NCBI GenBank assembly: GCA_025061935.1
Contig: JANWZY010000137.1
Location: 1-7,688, forward strand
Length of the DNA stretch: 7,688 nt
DNA from: Verrucomicrobiia bacterium
Lineage (GTDB): Bacteria; Verrucomicrobiota; Verrucomicrobiia; Limisphaerales; DTLC01
Direction of reading: 5' to 3'
Positions 1 to 6,936 of the stretch are shown one piece after another. Each line of letters opens with the position of its first letter. Positions within the stretch are counted from its first letter, which is position 1. Under the pieces are notes generated by a model, which saw nothing but the letters and a program-made list of their open reading frames with translations, was not told the DNA's origin and did no database searches. The position numbers and the translations under genes are program-made.

Positions 1-11
1 CACTAAACGCC

Positions 12-815
12 ATGAACGCCGGGCACATCCGAACCGAAGGCACAAACAAGTCGGCTCGCGGGTTCACCTTGATCGAGCTGCTGGTAGTCATAGCAATAAT
101 TGCCATACTTGCGGCTTTGCTTTTGCCGGCACTGAACGCGGCAAAGGAACGCGCACGCCGAATCAAATGCATTAATAACCACCGCCAGTTAGGTATCGCG
201 CTCCTTTCTTACGCGAGCGATAACAACGAAAATTTGCCACGCGTGCCAAACGACAAGTTCAGTGGAGACTGGCCTCATGACCTGCCTTGGGACTTCGCCG
301 ACTTAATAGTCAATGCTGGCGCGAAACGTGAAGTGTTCTACTGCCCCGGCTTGACAGCGGGCGTCAACGAAGCCGATATCAACCGCTGGTGGGAATTTAG
401 ACCCCCTTCTCAAAGCGGTACACCGCGGCGGATCATAGGAATGGCAATGTATATCCAACGGACGCCGGACGACCGGCGCGGCTGGCCCACAGGTAACTCG
501 CGCCCGGGCGAATGCTATAACGGGTGTAGATTCTACGGACGAGTGACGGAAACTAATAGACCGGCGTTAACAGAACTCGTCACTGACGAAAACATGTCAT
601 TGAACAATACCCAACCGTACAATTTCCGCGTGCCGAGCGAAAACGTCCCTTCATACTTGGGCGGCGCATACAGGCCGCCGCACCTGGGCAAAAGCGGATT
701 GCCTGAAGGCGGAAATATTCTGTTCCTTGACGGCCATGTAAGCTGGCGCAAGTTCCAAGAAATGCTCGTCAGATACCGCTGCCCGTCAAGCAGCACACCC
801 TACTACTGGTATTGA
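12..815 (+). CDS. Prepilin-like protein (type II secretion/type IV pilin leader, DGH motif C-terminus)
   Basis: A 267-residue protein with a class III prepilin signal. A short basic leader ends at G17, followed by F18-T-L-I-E22; a prepilin peptidase would cut after G17 and methylate F18, with E22 the conserved glutamate at +5. Residues 18-40 form the hydrophobic N-terminal helix, which continues into an amphipathic helix (about 41-70) containing KCINNHRQLG, a pattern typical of PVC-group pseudopilins. The C-terminus has H224 and then GGNILFLDGHV (234-243), resembling the H-X9-DG signature but with a longer spacer. The middle is a cysteine- and tryptophan-containing globular region without a recognised domain. 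These proteins are exported and held in the inner membrane or assembled into pseudopili; the role of this copy is unknown. The ATG lies 11 bases from the window edge with no in-frame stop upstream, so the true start could be earlier. It is on the same strand as the operon downstream but 503 bases away, so I infer no functional link. Confidence 0.9.
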   Translation: MNAGHIRTEGTNKSARGFTLIELLVVIAIIAILAALLLPALNAAKERARRIKCINNHRQLGIALLSYASDNNENLPRVPNDKFSGDWPHDLPWDFADLIVNAGAKREVFYCPGLTAGVNEADINRWWEFRPPSQSGTPRRIIGMAMYIQRTPDDRRGWPTGNSRPGECYNGCRFYGRVTETNRPALTELVTDENMSLNNTQPYNFRVPSENVPSYLGGAYRPPHLGKSGLPEGGNILFLDGHVSWRKFQEMLVRYRCPSSSTPYYWY

Positions 816-1318
816 TCACAGGCTCCGACTTCCACGGCAGAGTTTACCTGTAAAAGCACGAGCCATTAGGGGCAAAGAGCATCGGGGGCTGGGCTTTGTC
901 TCGACTTGGCCCAACCAAAAAGACGCAGTGAGCTAAAAGGTAGGAATTTTCAAAGGAGTAAAAAGGTACGGGTACCGCTCTGACTTCGGCTGAGGGCAAC
1001 CCAATTCTGTGATCTAGAAACAGACAAACGCGTCCAAGTATTCAACACCTGCCCCAAAAAACACTTTCTTTCCTAAATCGCTTGAGTTGAACCCTTGCAG
1101 GCCTAAGCCCGGGCGGATTGGAAACTGCGTGTGCCGACCGCACACATCAGACCCTAAGCGTCCAGGACCCAGACACTGAACTGCCACTTATAGCCAGCCT
1201 GGCGCCCGAAAGCGTACCAAATTTGCCTTTTGGCGCGCGAAATGATGATTTTACGCAACGAAATTGGATTATGTTTATTTAGGTTCTGCCCATACATAGC
1301 GCGAAGTCGGGTAAAGAA
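816..1318. other. 503-base intergenic region without a convincing gene
   Basis: Stops interrupt all frames and I recognise no tRNA, rRNA, CRISPR or insertion sequence. It probably holds the 3' end of the pilin-like gene's transcript and the promoter of the signalling operon, which needs one because the next gene is far away. Visible small structures are a perfect 6-bp inverted repeat at 1129-1145, two similar A-rich blocks at 934-944 and 959-971 (TAAAAGGTAGG and TAAAAAGGTACGG), a GGTAC/GTACC inverted repeat at 965-976, and the palindrome GCCCGGGC at 1107-1114. An AT-richer stretch just before the operon (about 1240-1282, including TATGTT at 1270-1275) would suit a promoter, but no -35/-10 pair matches well enough to call. 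No hairpin followed by a T-run was found after the pilin-like gene. Confidence 0.6.
1129..1145. repeat. Short perfect inverted repeat (hairpin or operator candidate)
   Basis: GTGTGC (1129-1134) and GCACAC (1140-1145) are exact reverse complements separated by CGACC, giving a 6-bp GC-rich stem with a 5-base loop. No T-run follows on either strand, so it does not look like an intrinsic terminator. It lies about 175 bases before the methyltransferase start and could be a protein-binding site or chance. Confidence 0.25.
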
Positions 1319-2791
1319 ATGGCCGGAGCAAGGCTATTTGGGACAATGAAAGGCAACACAACCAAATACGGCTGGACAACCGCTTCAACCAAAGTCATTT
1401 GCCGCAGCAGCGACGGCACGGTTGTGCAAGCGCGCCCGCTCCGGCTGGACAAACACGCCGTCACAATCGAAGTCGCTGCGCCTGATTGTCCCCTGCGCAC
1501 CTCAGAGCTGTTGCAAGACTTACAAATCGTTCTCCAAGACCAAGTTGTCTATTCGGGACAGGGAACGGTACGGTCGCTTGTGGACGCAGGAACGAATGTG
1601 GCCTGCGAAGTTACGCTCGAACCAGCAGGCTGGAAACTGTTCGAGCAGCCGGGCAGTCCAGTCAAAGATGGGTGGTTCGGCGAGAGGTTCAAGGAGTTCC
1701 TAAATGAGTGGCAAAAGCTTTACAAGGTGTCACCGCAATACAAAGCGGTTGTGGCTGACATGAACACCTTCCTAACCGACCTGCGGCTGTGGGTCGAGCA
1801 ACTTGAACTTGCACTCGGGCCAGGCGCAGGCCGCGCATCCCAAAAAGACCAAGAATTGATTGCAGAAAAGCTAGCCAAACCGGTTTTGCCATGCATTGAC
1901 GCGCTTTTTGAAAAATTCGAGGCGGTCGCAGCCAAGGTCGAGCCTGACCTCGCGCCTGTCCACTATACCTACGCCCGGCGCCAATTGCATCCCGTAGTGC
2001 TGTGTGCGCCGCTGCTGCATCGCGCCTTTGTGAAACCACTCGGCTACGCCGGCGATTACAAAACTGTGGAAATGATAGCCCTCAACCGGTACGAGGGCGC
2101 ATCGCTGTTTGCGAAGCTCATCAATGCTTGGTTCCTCAGGCAGCCACCTGCAGCGGGCCATAGGAACCGGCTGTTGCGGTTTAAGAAACAACTTGCTGAG
2201 GAAACCGCCCGCGCTTTGAGCGCCAAAAAGCAAAAGGTGAGCATCCTAAATGTGGGTTGCGGCCCGGCATGGGAAGTCCAGCAGTTCGTGGCCCAAGACC
2301 CGTTGAGCAGCTACGCCGAATTTACGCTCTTAGACTTTAACCCTGAGACCATCCGGTATGTCATGGACATTCTGGGGGAAATCAAAACCCAGCACCGGCG
2401 CAGGACAAAGTTCAACGTAATTCAACTCTCAGTTCAACAACTACTGCGGCAAGAACGGCTCTCTAACAGCGAGCTAGATGTGCCAAAGTTCGATTTCATC
2501 TACTGCGGCGGGTTGTTCGACTACCTCTCCGACGGTGTCTGCATGCGGTTAATCGAGTTGCTTTACAAATGGCTGGGGCCGGACGGCCTTCTGGTCGTCA
2601 CAAACCTGGATCCCTCCAATCCGTCTCGCGGTACCATGGAACACATAGCCGATTGGCATCTAATGTACCGGTCAGCCCGCGATTTGTTGGCGCTTAAACC
2701 CGAAAAACTAAGATGCGCCGAAACGCGCGTTTACGCAGACTCGACAGGCACAAACCTGTTCCTCGAACTACGGAAACCACACGATGCCTGA
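1319..2791 (+). CDS. PhcB-family SAM-dependent methyltransferase (putative 3-hydroxy fatty acid methyl ester signal synthase)
   Basis: A 490-residue cytoplasmic protein. Residues about 10-108 form a small beta-rich domain reminiscent of PilZ but without the RxxxR and D/NxSxxG c-di-GMP motifs. Residues about 118-220 are a helical linker domain. From 224 the sequence carries blocks I associate with the PhcB (extracellular factor, 3-hydroxypalmitate methyl ester) family: HPVVLCAPLLHRAFVKPLGY (224-243), AGDYKTVEM, then YEGASLFAKLINAWF (258-272). A class I methyltransferase fold follows. Motif I is LNVGCGPAWEV (310-320), the acidic ribose-binding residue is D339 in FTLLDFN, and FDFIYCGGLFDYLS (391-404) and GLLVVTN (413-419) are later strands. 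The expected reaction is transfer of a methyl group from SAM to the carboxylate of a 3-hydroxy fatty acid, making a diffusible signal; substrate and product are not provable here. An in-frame stop at 1280-1282 bounds the start; M10 (1346) is an alternative, and neither has a strong ribosome-binding site. Confidence 0.87.
   Translation: MAGARLFGTMKGNTTKYGWTTASTKVICRSSDGTVVQARPLRLDKHAVTIEVAAPDCPLRTSELLQDLQIVLQDQVVYSGQGTVRSLVDAGTNVACEVTLEPAGWKLFEQPGSPVKDGWFGERFKEFLNEWQKLYKVSPQYKAVVADMNTFLTDLRLWVEQLELALGPGAGRASQKDQELIAEKLAKPVLPCIDALFEKFEAVAAKVEPDLAPVHYTYARRQLHPVVLCAPLLHRAFVKPLGYAGDYKTVEMIALNRYEGASLFAKLINAWFLRQPPAAGHRNRLLRFKKQLAEETARALSAKKQKVSILNVGCGPAWEVQQFVAQDPLSSYAEFTLLDFNPETIRYVMDILGEIKTQHRRRTKFNVIQLSVQQLLRQERLSNSELDVPKFDFIYCGGLFDYLSDGVCMRLIELLYKWLGPDGLLVVTNLDPSNPSRGTMEHIADWHLMYRSARDLLALKPEKLRCAETRVYADSTGTNLFLELRKPHDA
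2784..2791 (+). promoter_or_regulatory. 8-base start/stop overlap (translational coupling)
   Basis: ATGCCTGA contains both the ATG of the sensor kinase (2784) and the TGA of the methyltransferase (2789-2791). A weak GGAAA element lies about ten bases upstream of the ATG. The overlap suggests that ribosomes finishing the methyltransferase restart on the kinase, tying the levels of signal producer and sensor together. Confidence 0.6.
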
Positions 2792-5444
2792 ACTTGCGCA
2801 TTACCTGAATGATCCAGAGTTCAAGGCCGCGTTCCTCGCGAACGAACGGCTCGAGCGGATCAACACAGGCAAGGTCGCGGCTCTGCTGGTCTGCGTCCTG
2901 ATGCCAGTGGGGATTGCTCTCGATTATTTTGTTTACCCCCATAAGCAGCTTCCATTTGCAATCGTACGGCTGGCATCCGCAGCCCTGAGCGGGCTGATTT
3001 GGTACCTGTACAACACCGAGCTCGGCTGCAGGCTTTACAAGCTGCTAGGCATGCTCGTGGCCCTGCTGCCTGCACTGTTCATGACCTGGATGATCTACGA
3101 AACCGAAGGCCCTGCATCCCCCTACTACGCCGGATTGAATCTCGTGTTGCTGGGCGTGAGCGTGGTCCTGCGTTGGAGCATGGTCGAATCGTTGATTGCC
3201 GTCGGAAGCGTCCTCGCGATGTATTTCGCGGCATGCGTACTGCGCGGCACCGAGGGGTTGATGCCGGTCATTTTTAACAATTTCTACTTCCTTGTCTTGA
3301 CAGGCGTCATCGTGGTGACCGGCAATTACATCTTCAACCAACTGCGGCACCGCGAATTCATCCTGCGCTACGAACTGGAGAAGAACAAGCGGATGCTCGA
3401 GGCGAGCAACCAAAAACTACGGGAGCTTGACCAGATCAAAAGCCGGTTCTTCGCAAACATTAGCCATGAACTGCGAACACCGCTCACGTTGTTAATGGCG
3501 CCACTCGAAACCCTGCTCCACAGATACAGCAAATCTTTCGACACGCATGTGTGCGAGCTGCTCGTTACTATGCACTCCAACGGCCTGCGGCTCCTAAAAC
3601 TTATAAATGATCTGCTCGACCTTGTGCACCTCGACTCGGGCCGGATTAAAATCAACACTGTCCCGGTTCCAATCAGGGAGTTCGTTTCTGGCCTGGCCAG
3701 CGCAGTCCGGCAGGTCGCTGATGGCAAGCAAATAAAACTCTCTGTCGAGGTCGCCCCCCAACTGGGCACCGTCCTGGCCGACAAGGACAAACTCGAGAAA
3801 ATCCTGCTGAACTTAATTTTCAACGCGCTGAAATTCACGCCACCAGGCGGCCATGTCGAAATCTCGGCTCGCAAGGAAGGAAATGCGCTGTTGCTAAGTG
3901 TCAAAGACACGGGCATCGGAATTTCCGAAAAGCACCTCCCGTTTATCTTCAACCGGTTCTGGCAGGCAGACGACTCGGCGCAGCGTAAGTATCCGGGCAC
4001 CGGTATCGGGCTTGCTCTCGTCAAGGAGTTAACCGAGCTGCTTGGCGGCAAGGTCGAAGTCCAAAGCCAGGAAGGCAAAGGCACCACATTCACGGTCCAC
4101 TTGCCCTACAAAGAGGCCGAGCCCGCCACTCAAATGCGTGGTGCGGAACCCACAGAAGCCGCAGGGCAAACCGAGACAACAGTGCTCGGCCCGGAAGAAT
4201 GGCTGAGTGATCTGTATCGCCGTGCGGAACTGTTCCCGGCCGTAGCGCCGCTGCGCGGCGCGATCCGGCCAGTCGAACCGTTGACCGATGGGGCCAGCCG
4301 CCCGACAGTGCTCATCGCCGACGATGAACCGGACATGCTGCGGTTCCTTAAGTCCGAGCTAAGCCCAATTTACCGTGTCCTGGAAGCCGCCGACGGCCAG
4401 CAGGCAGTCGAGAAAGCGGCACAGTTTCTGCCAGACATCATCTTGCTGGATATGATGATGCCCGAAAAAGATGGTCTGCAGGCGTGTCGCGAAATTCGGC
4501 AGAATGTCCAGACACAGCCTATCCCAGTCATCATGCTCACCGCCAAGGCTGATGAACAAACCAAGCTCGCAGCGCTTTCAGCCGGCGCAAGCGATTTCTT
4601 GACCAAGCCGTTCTCGACAACCGAGCTGCACGTACGCCTGAAAAACCTCCTCGACGCTTACACATTCCAACGCGAACTGGCGCGGCAAAACAAGGTGCTG
4701 CAAGACACAATTCAACAGCTCAAAGAGACCGAGTTGCAATTGGTGCAAACAGAAAAGCTCGCTTCCCTCGGCCGAATGAGCGCAGGCATCATTCACGAAA
4801 TAAACAATCCCCTGAACTTCGCGATAACAGGACTCTATACGCTCCGCAACAAGACGCATCTGCTGAAGCCCGACCAACAGCACGAGTACCTCGAAATACT
4901 CCAAGACATCGAAGACGGCCTGGACAGGGTCAAAAAAATCGTCTCCGATCTGCGAATGTTCACGCACCCGGAATCCGGCCCGACCGAACAGGTCGAGCTG
5001 GCCGAAGTGGTCGAAGTAGCGCTCAGACTGCTCAGTAACGAATTGCGCGGCAAAGTTAAACTCGAACAGCACGTGCCTCGAGGCCACACCGTGTGGGCGA
5101 ACAAAAACAAGTTGATCCACGTGTGCGTCAACTTACTGCAGAATTCGCTGGACGCACTGAAGCGCAAACAATTCGATGGCGACACGCCATGCATTACCAT
5201 CCGTGCGTGGTCCGAATCCGGACGCGCATTGTTGAGCGTTCGAGACAACGGCCCAGGAATCAAACCCGAGCATATGGACAAAATCTTCGACCCATTCTTC
5301 ACTACTAAAGACGTAGGCGAAGGCATGGGACTCGGACTGAGCATCTGCTACCGAATCATGCGCGAATTCAACGGCGCGATACACGTCAAAAGCGAACCTG
5401 GCAACTTTTGCGAATTCACTCTCGAATTCCCACTAAAGTCCTGA
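2784..5444 (+). CDS. Six-helix membrane hybrid sensor kinase: HisKA-HATPase-REC-HisKA-HATPase (PhcS-like)
   Basis: An 886-residue inner-membrane protein. Six predicted membrane helices lie at about 31-51, 58-76, 84-104, 112-130, 132-153 and 162-183, with only short loops, so a ligand would be sensed within or near the membrane, as in CqsS/LqsS/PhcS-type receptors. A coiled signalling helix (188-220) leads to kinase 1: H228 in FFANISHELRTPL, N-box N343/N347, G1 DTGIGI (375-380), F-box FIFNRFW (387-393) and G2 GTGIGL (405-410). A Pro/Glu-rich linker (442-506) precedes a receiver with D513/D514, phospho-acceptor D556, T586 and K608. A second coiled helix (627-660) leads to kinase 2: H671 in AGIIHEINNPLNF, N783/N787, G1 DNGPGI (821-826), FDPFFTTK and G2 GEGMGLGL. 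All catalytic residues of both kinases look intact. Kinase 1 is the HELRTP type and kinase 2 the HEINNP type, so the protein looks like a fusion of two different kinases around a receiver. It directly follows the methyltransferase, making that enzyme's product the leading ligand candidate. Confidence 0.93.
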   Translation: MPELAHYLNDPEFKAAFLANERLERINTGKVAALLVCVLMPVGIALDYFVYPHKQLPFAIVRLASAALSGLIWYLYNTELGCRLYKLLGMLVALLPALFMTWMIYETEGPASPYYAGLNLVLLGVSVVLRWSMVESLIAVGSVLAMYFAACVLRGTEGLMPVIFNNFYFLVLTGVIVVTGNYIFNQLRHREFILRYELEKNKRMLEASNQKLRELDQIKSRFFANISHELRTPLTLLMAPLETLLHRYSKSFDTHVCELLVTMHSNGLRLLKLINDLLDLVHLDSGRIKINTVPVPIREFVSGLASAVRQVADGKQIKLSVEVAPQLGTVLADKDKLEKILLNLIFNALKFTPPGGHVEISARKEGNALLLSVKDTGIGISEKHLPFIFNRFWQADDSAQRKYPGTGIGLALVKELTELLGGKVEVQSQEGKGTTFTVHLPYKEAEPATQMRGAEPTEAAGQTETTVLGPEEWLSDLYRRAELFPAVAPLRGAIRPVEPLTDGASRPTVLIADDEPDMLRFLKSELSPIYRVLEAADGQQAVEKAAQFLPDIILLDMMMPEKDGLQACREIRQNVQTQPIPVIMLTAKADEQTKLAALSAGASDFLTKPFSTTELHVRLKNLLDAYTFQRELARQNKVLQDTIQQLKETELQLVQTEKLASLGRMSAGIIHEINNPLNFAITGLYTLRNKTHLLKPDQQHEYLEILQDIEDGLDRVKKIVSDLRMFTHPESGPTEQVELAEVVEVALRLLSNELRGKVKLEQHVPRGHTVWANKNKLIHVCVNLLQNSLDALKRKQFDGDTPCITIRAWSESGRALLSVRDNGPGIKPEHMDKIFDPFFTTKDVGEGMGLGLSICYRIMREFNGAIHVKSEPGNFCEFTLEFPLKS

Positions 5445-5449
5445 ATATG
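5442..5449 (+). promoter_or_regulatory. Stop-start junction deciding the start of the third operon gene
   Basis: The TGA of the sensor kinase (5442-5444) is followed by AT and then ATG (5447-5449). The reading frame also contains a TTG at 5408, inside the kinase gene, which would add 13 residues. I prefer the ATG because it gives the usual short lead-in to a receiver and normal operon spacing. No strong Shine-Dalgarno sequence is seen before either start, so re-initiation after the upstream stop is likely. Confidence 0.65.
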
Positions 5450-6742
5450 CGCCCGACAAACACATCCCAACTGGAGCCGGAAACCGTGTACGATTACAAA
5501 CGCTTCGCCGTGCTGTACGTTGATGACGAAGAGAAGTCCTTGACCAGTTTCCGGCGCGCGTTCGGAGACACCTTCCGCATCTTCACTGCAACCACGGCAC
5601 AAGAAGGATTCAGTATCCTACAGCAGCACAAGGACGAAATCGGCGTGCTCATGACTGACCAGCGCATGCCCGGCGAAAAAGGCGTATGGTTGCTCGAACG
5701 CGCGCGGCAGCTCAGGCCCAAAATTATTCGCATCCTGGTCACTGCGTATTCCGACATTGACGCGGCCATTGCGGCGGTCAATACGGGTGCAATTTACAAA
5801 TACGTGACCAAACCGTGGGACCCGCCCCAGCTCGAACAGACACTCAAACGCGGACTCGAATTTTTCATGGTCCAACGCGAGCGTGACCAACTCTTCAAAG
5901 AGAAAATGTCCGTGCTGCGCAATATGATGATCGCCGACCGAATGGTCAGCCTCGGATTGCTCGCGGCAGGCCTGAGCCACCATATCCGGAATGCCCTCGT
6001 CGCAGTAAAGACGTTCCTCGACCTGGCACCCGCCAAACTGCAGGAAGAAAACCTGGACCTCGACTCGCTGCGCAACCCCGACTTTTGGAAAGAATACTAC
6101 CAAAATGTCCAGAGGCAGATTAGCAAAATTAACGCGCTTCTCAATGAGCTTTGGAGTGCGACCGAGCCGCCCAGATTTTATTTCAACGACATGGTCAATG
6201 TACGGAAAGTTGTTGAGGGGGTCGTTTCCAAACTGCGCGACGCGCTCGGAGCAAAGTGTATCGAAGTCGTGAACCAAATACCCGAAGACCTGCCACCACT
6301 AAAGGTCGATCTGCCCAAATTCGAGCGGCTGTTCGAGCTGCTGCTCAAAGACGAGCTGGTAAGCCTGCCGCCACACACGCGCGTCACGCTTACCGCCCGC
6401 GCCGCACGTGACGAACTCGACGGAGCAGAAGAAGTGCGTATCGAAGTGAGCGACAACGGCCCGGGCATGCCAAAAGAGGCAGTACGACTACTGTTTGACC
6501 CTTTCGTGCTGCGCACTGACAGCCCAATGGAATACGGCATCAACCTGATGGCGTGCTACTTCATCGCGTACCACCACGGGGGCACAATAGATGCATCGAG
6601 CGAGCCTGGCCGCGGAACCACGTTCATCCTGCGATTCCCGACAGACCCAAACCGCCCGCGCACAACGCTCGACCAACACCAATTCTACCAGAGGATGCTC
6701 CTAAACGACGCGATCTGGGAAAAACTCATCGCCTCGTACTGA
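5447..6742 (+). CDS. Receiver fused to a degenerate histidine-kinase-like domain (PhcR/PhcQ-like)
   Basis: A 431-residue soluble protein from the ATG at 5447. The N-terminal receiver (about 20-138) has acidic residues D26/D27, phospho-acceptor D71 in LMTDQRMPGEKG, T99 in VTAYSD and K122 in YKYVTKPWDPPQ, a pattern seen in HupR/RpfG-type receivers. A coiled helix (about 138-168) leads to a HisKA-like dimerisation helix with H178 in AAGLSHHIRNAL, where the usual HEINNPL has become HHIRNAL. The ATPase-like domain (about 250-398) keeps G1 DNGPGM (336-341) and LFDPFV. Its N-box is altered (L298 and D302 where kinase 2 of the upstream protein has N783 and N787), and its G2 loop reads MEYGINL, with two of the three glycines replaced. 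A tail of about 32 residues follows. The receiver should accept phosphate, probably from the upstream kinase; the C-terminal domain may be a pseudokinase that binds partners. A receiver-kinase protein at this place matches PhcR in Ralstonia; equivalence is inferred. Confidence 0.9.
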   Translation: MRPTNTSQLEPETVYDYKRFAVLYVDDEEKSLTSFRRAFGDTFRIFTATTAQEGFSILQQHKDEIGVLMTDQRMPGEKGVWLLERARQLRPKIIRILVTAYSDIDAAIAAVNTGAIYKYVTKPWDPPQLEQTLKRGLEFFMVQRERDQLFKEKMSVLRNMMIADRMVSLGLLAAGLSHHIRNALVAVKTFLDLAPAKLQEENLDLDSLRNPDFWKEYYQNVQRQISKINALLNELWSATEPPRFYFNDMVNVRKVVEGVVSKLRDALGAKCIEVVNQIPEDLPPLKVDLPKFERLFELLLKDELVSLPPHTRVTLTARAARDELDGAEEVRIEVSDNGPGMPKEAVRLLFDPFVLRTDSPMEYGINLMACYFIAYHHGGTIDASSEPGRGTTFILRFPTDPNRPRTTLDQHQFYQRMLLNDAIWEKLIASY

Positions 6743-6936
6743 AAGCCGCTCCACTGCACTATCCAGACCCTGCGACCCGCGCCGGAACGCGGTAAGAGCA
6801 AAACTTTGAAGCCCCCAACCCAATTATCCGCACACGGCTCCGACATCGTGTTTCGACGAAAGCTGCCGCGAGCGGTCAAACAGATGCGCTACAAACCAAA
6901 GCGCGCATGCGGATTCACTCTTACAGCGGACCAGGC
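6743..6936. other. Intergenic region between convergent genes, with a weak hairpin
   Basis: It separates the end of the operon from the end of the minus-strand response regulator and should contain termination signals for both. The best hairpin is CCGCG (6777-6781) and CGCGG (6788-6792) with loop CCGGAA. It sits 35 bases after the operon's stop but has no T-run on either strand, so it is at best a weak terminator. No gene is seen here. Confidence 0.35.

Larger units (their letters stand above)
1319..6742 (+). other. Putative three-gene signalling operon (PhcB/PhcS/PhcR-like order)
   Basis: Three genes on the same strand are packed without gaps. The methyltransferase and membrane kinase share 8 bases (2784-2791). 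The kinase stop (5442-5444) is followed two bases later by the ATG of the receiver-kinase gene (5447). Such spacing implies one transcript and probably translational coupling. The order signal methyltransferase, membrane sensor kinase, receiver-kinase matches the known Ralstonia phcB-phcS-phcR quorum-sensing operon, in which PhcB makes a 3-hydroxy fatty acid methyl ester. That functional equivalence is inferred. Confidence 0.7.

Noticed and set aside
12..815. Pilin-like gene as part of the signalling operon
   Set aside because: The 503-base gap and the large number of such genes in PVC genomes make linkage by chance more likely.
894..918. TGGGC ... GCCCA imperfect hairpin as a terminator for the pilin-like gene
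   Set aside because: The stem is interrupted, the closing loop is too small for the inner pairs, and no T-run follows.
951..960. Strong Shine-Dalgarno-like AAAGGAG in the 503-base gap
   Set aside because: No ATG, GTG or TTG follows within the normal distance, so it does not begin a gene.
1223..1275. TTGCCT (1223) and TATGTT (1270) as a sigma-70 promoter for the operon
   Set aside because: The two are too far apart to pair, and neither has a good partner at 16-18 bases.
1279..1500. Minus-strand open frame of 73 codons overlapping the methyltransferase start
   Set aside because: It is opposite a well-supported gene and its product has no recognisable domain.
3368..4093. Minus-strand open frame of 241 codons inside the sensor kinase
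   Set aside because: It lies antisense to kinase 1; its Ser/Arg/Leu-rich product is what the complement of GC-biased coding sequence gives, with no domain.
5618..6277. Minus-strand open frame of 219 codons inside the receiver-kinase gene
   Set aside because: It is antisense to an intact receiver and HisKA region and shows no motif of its own.
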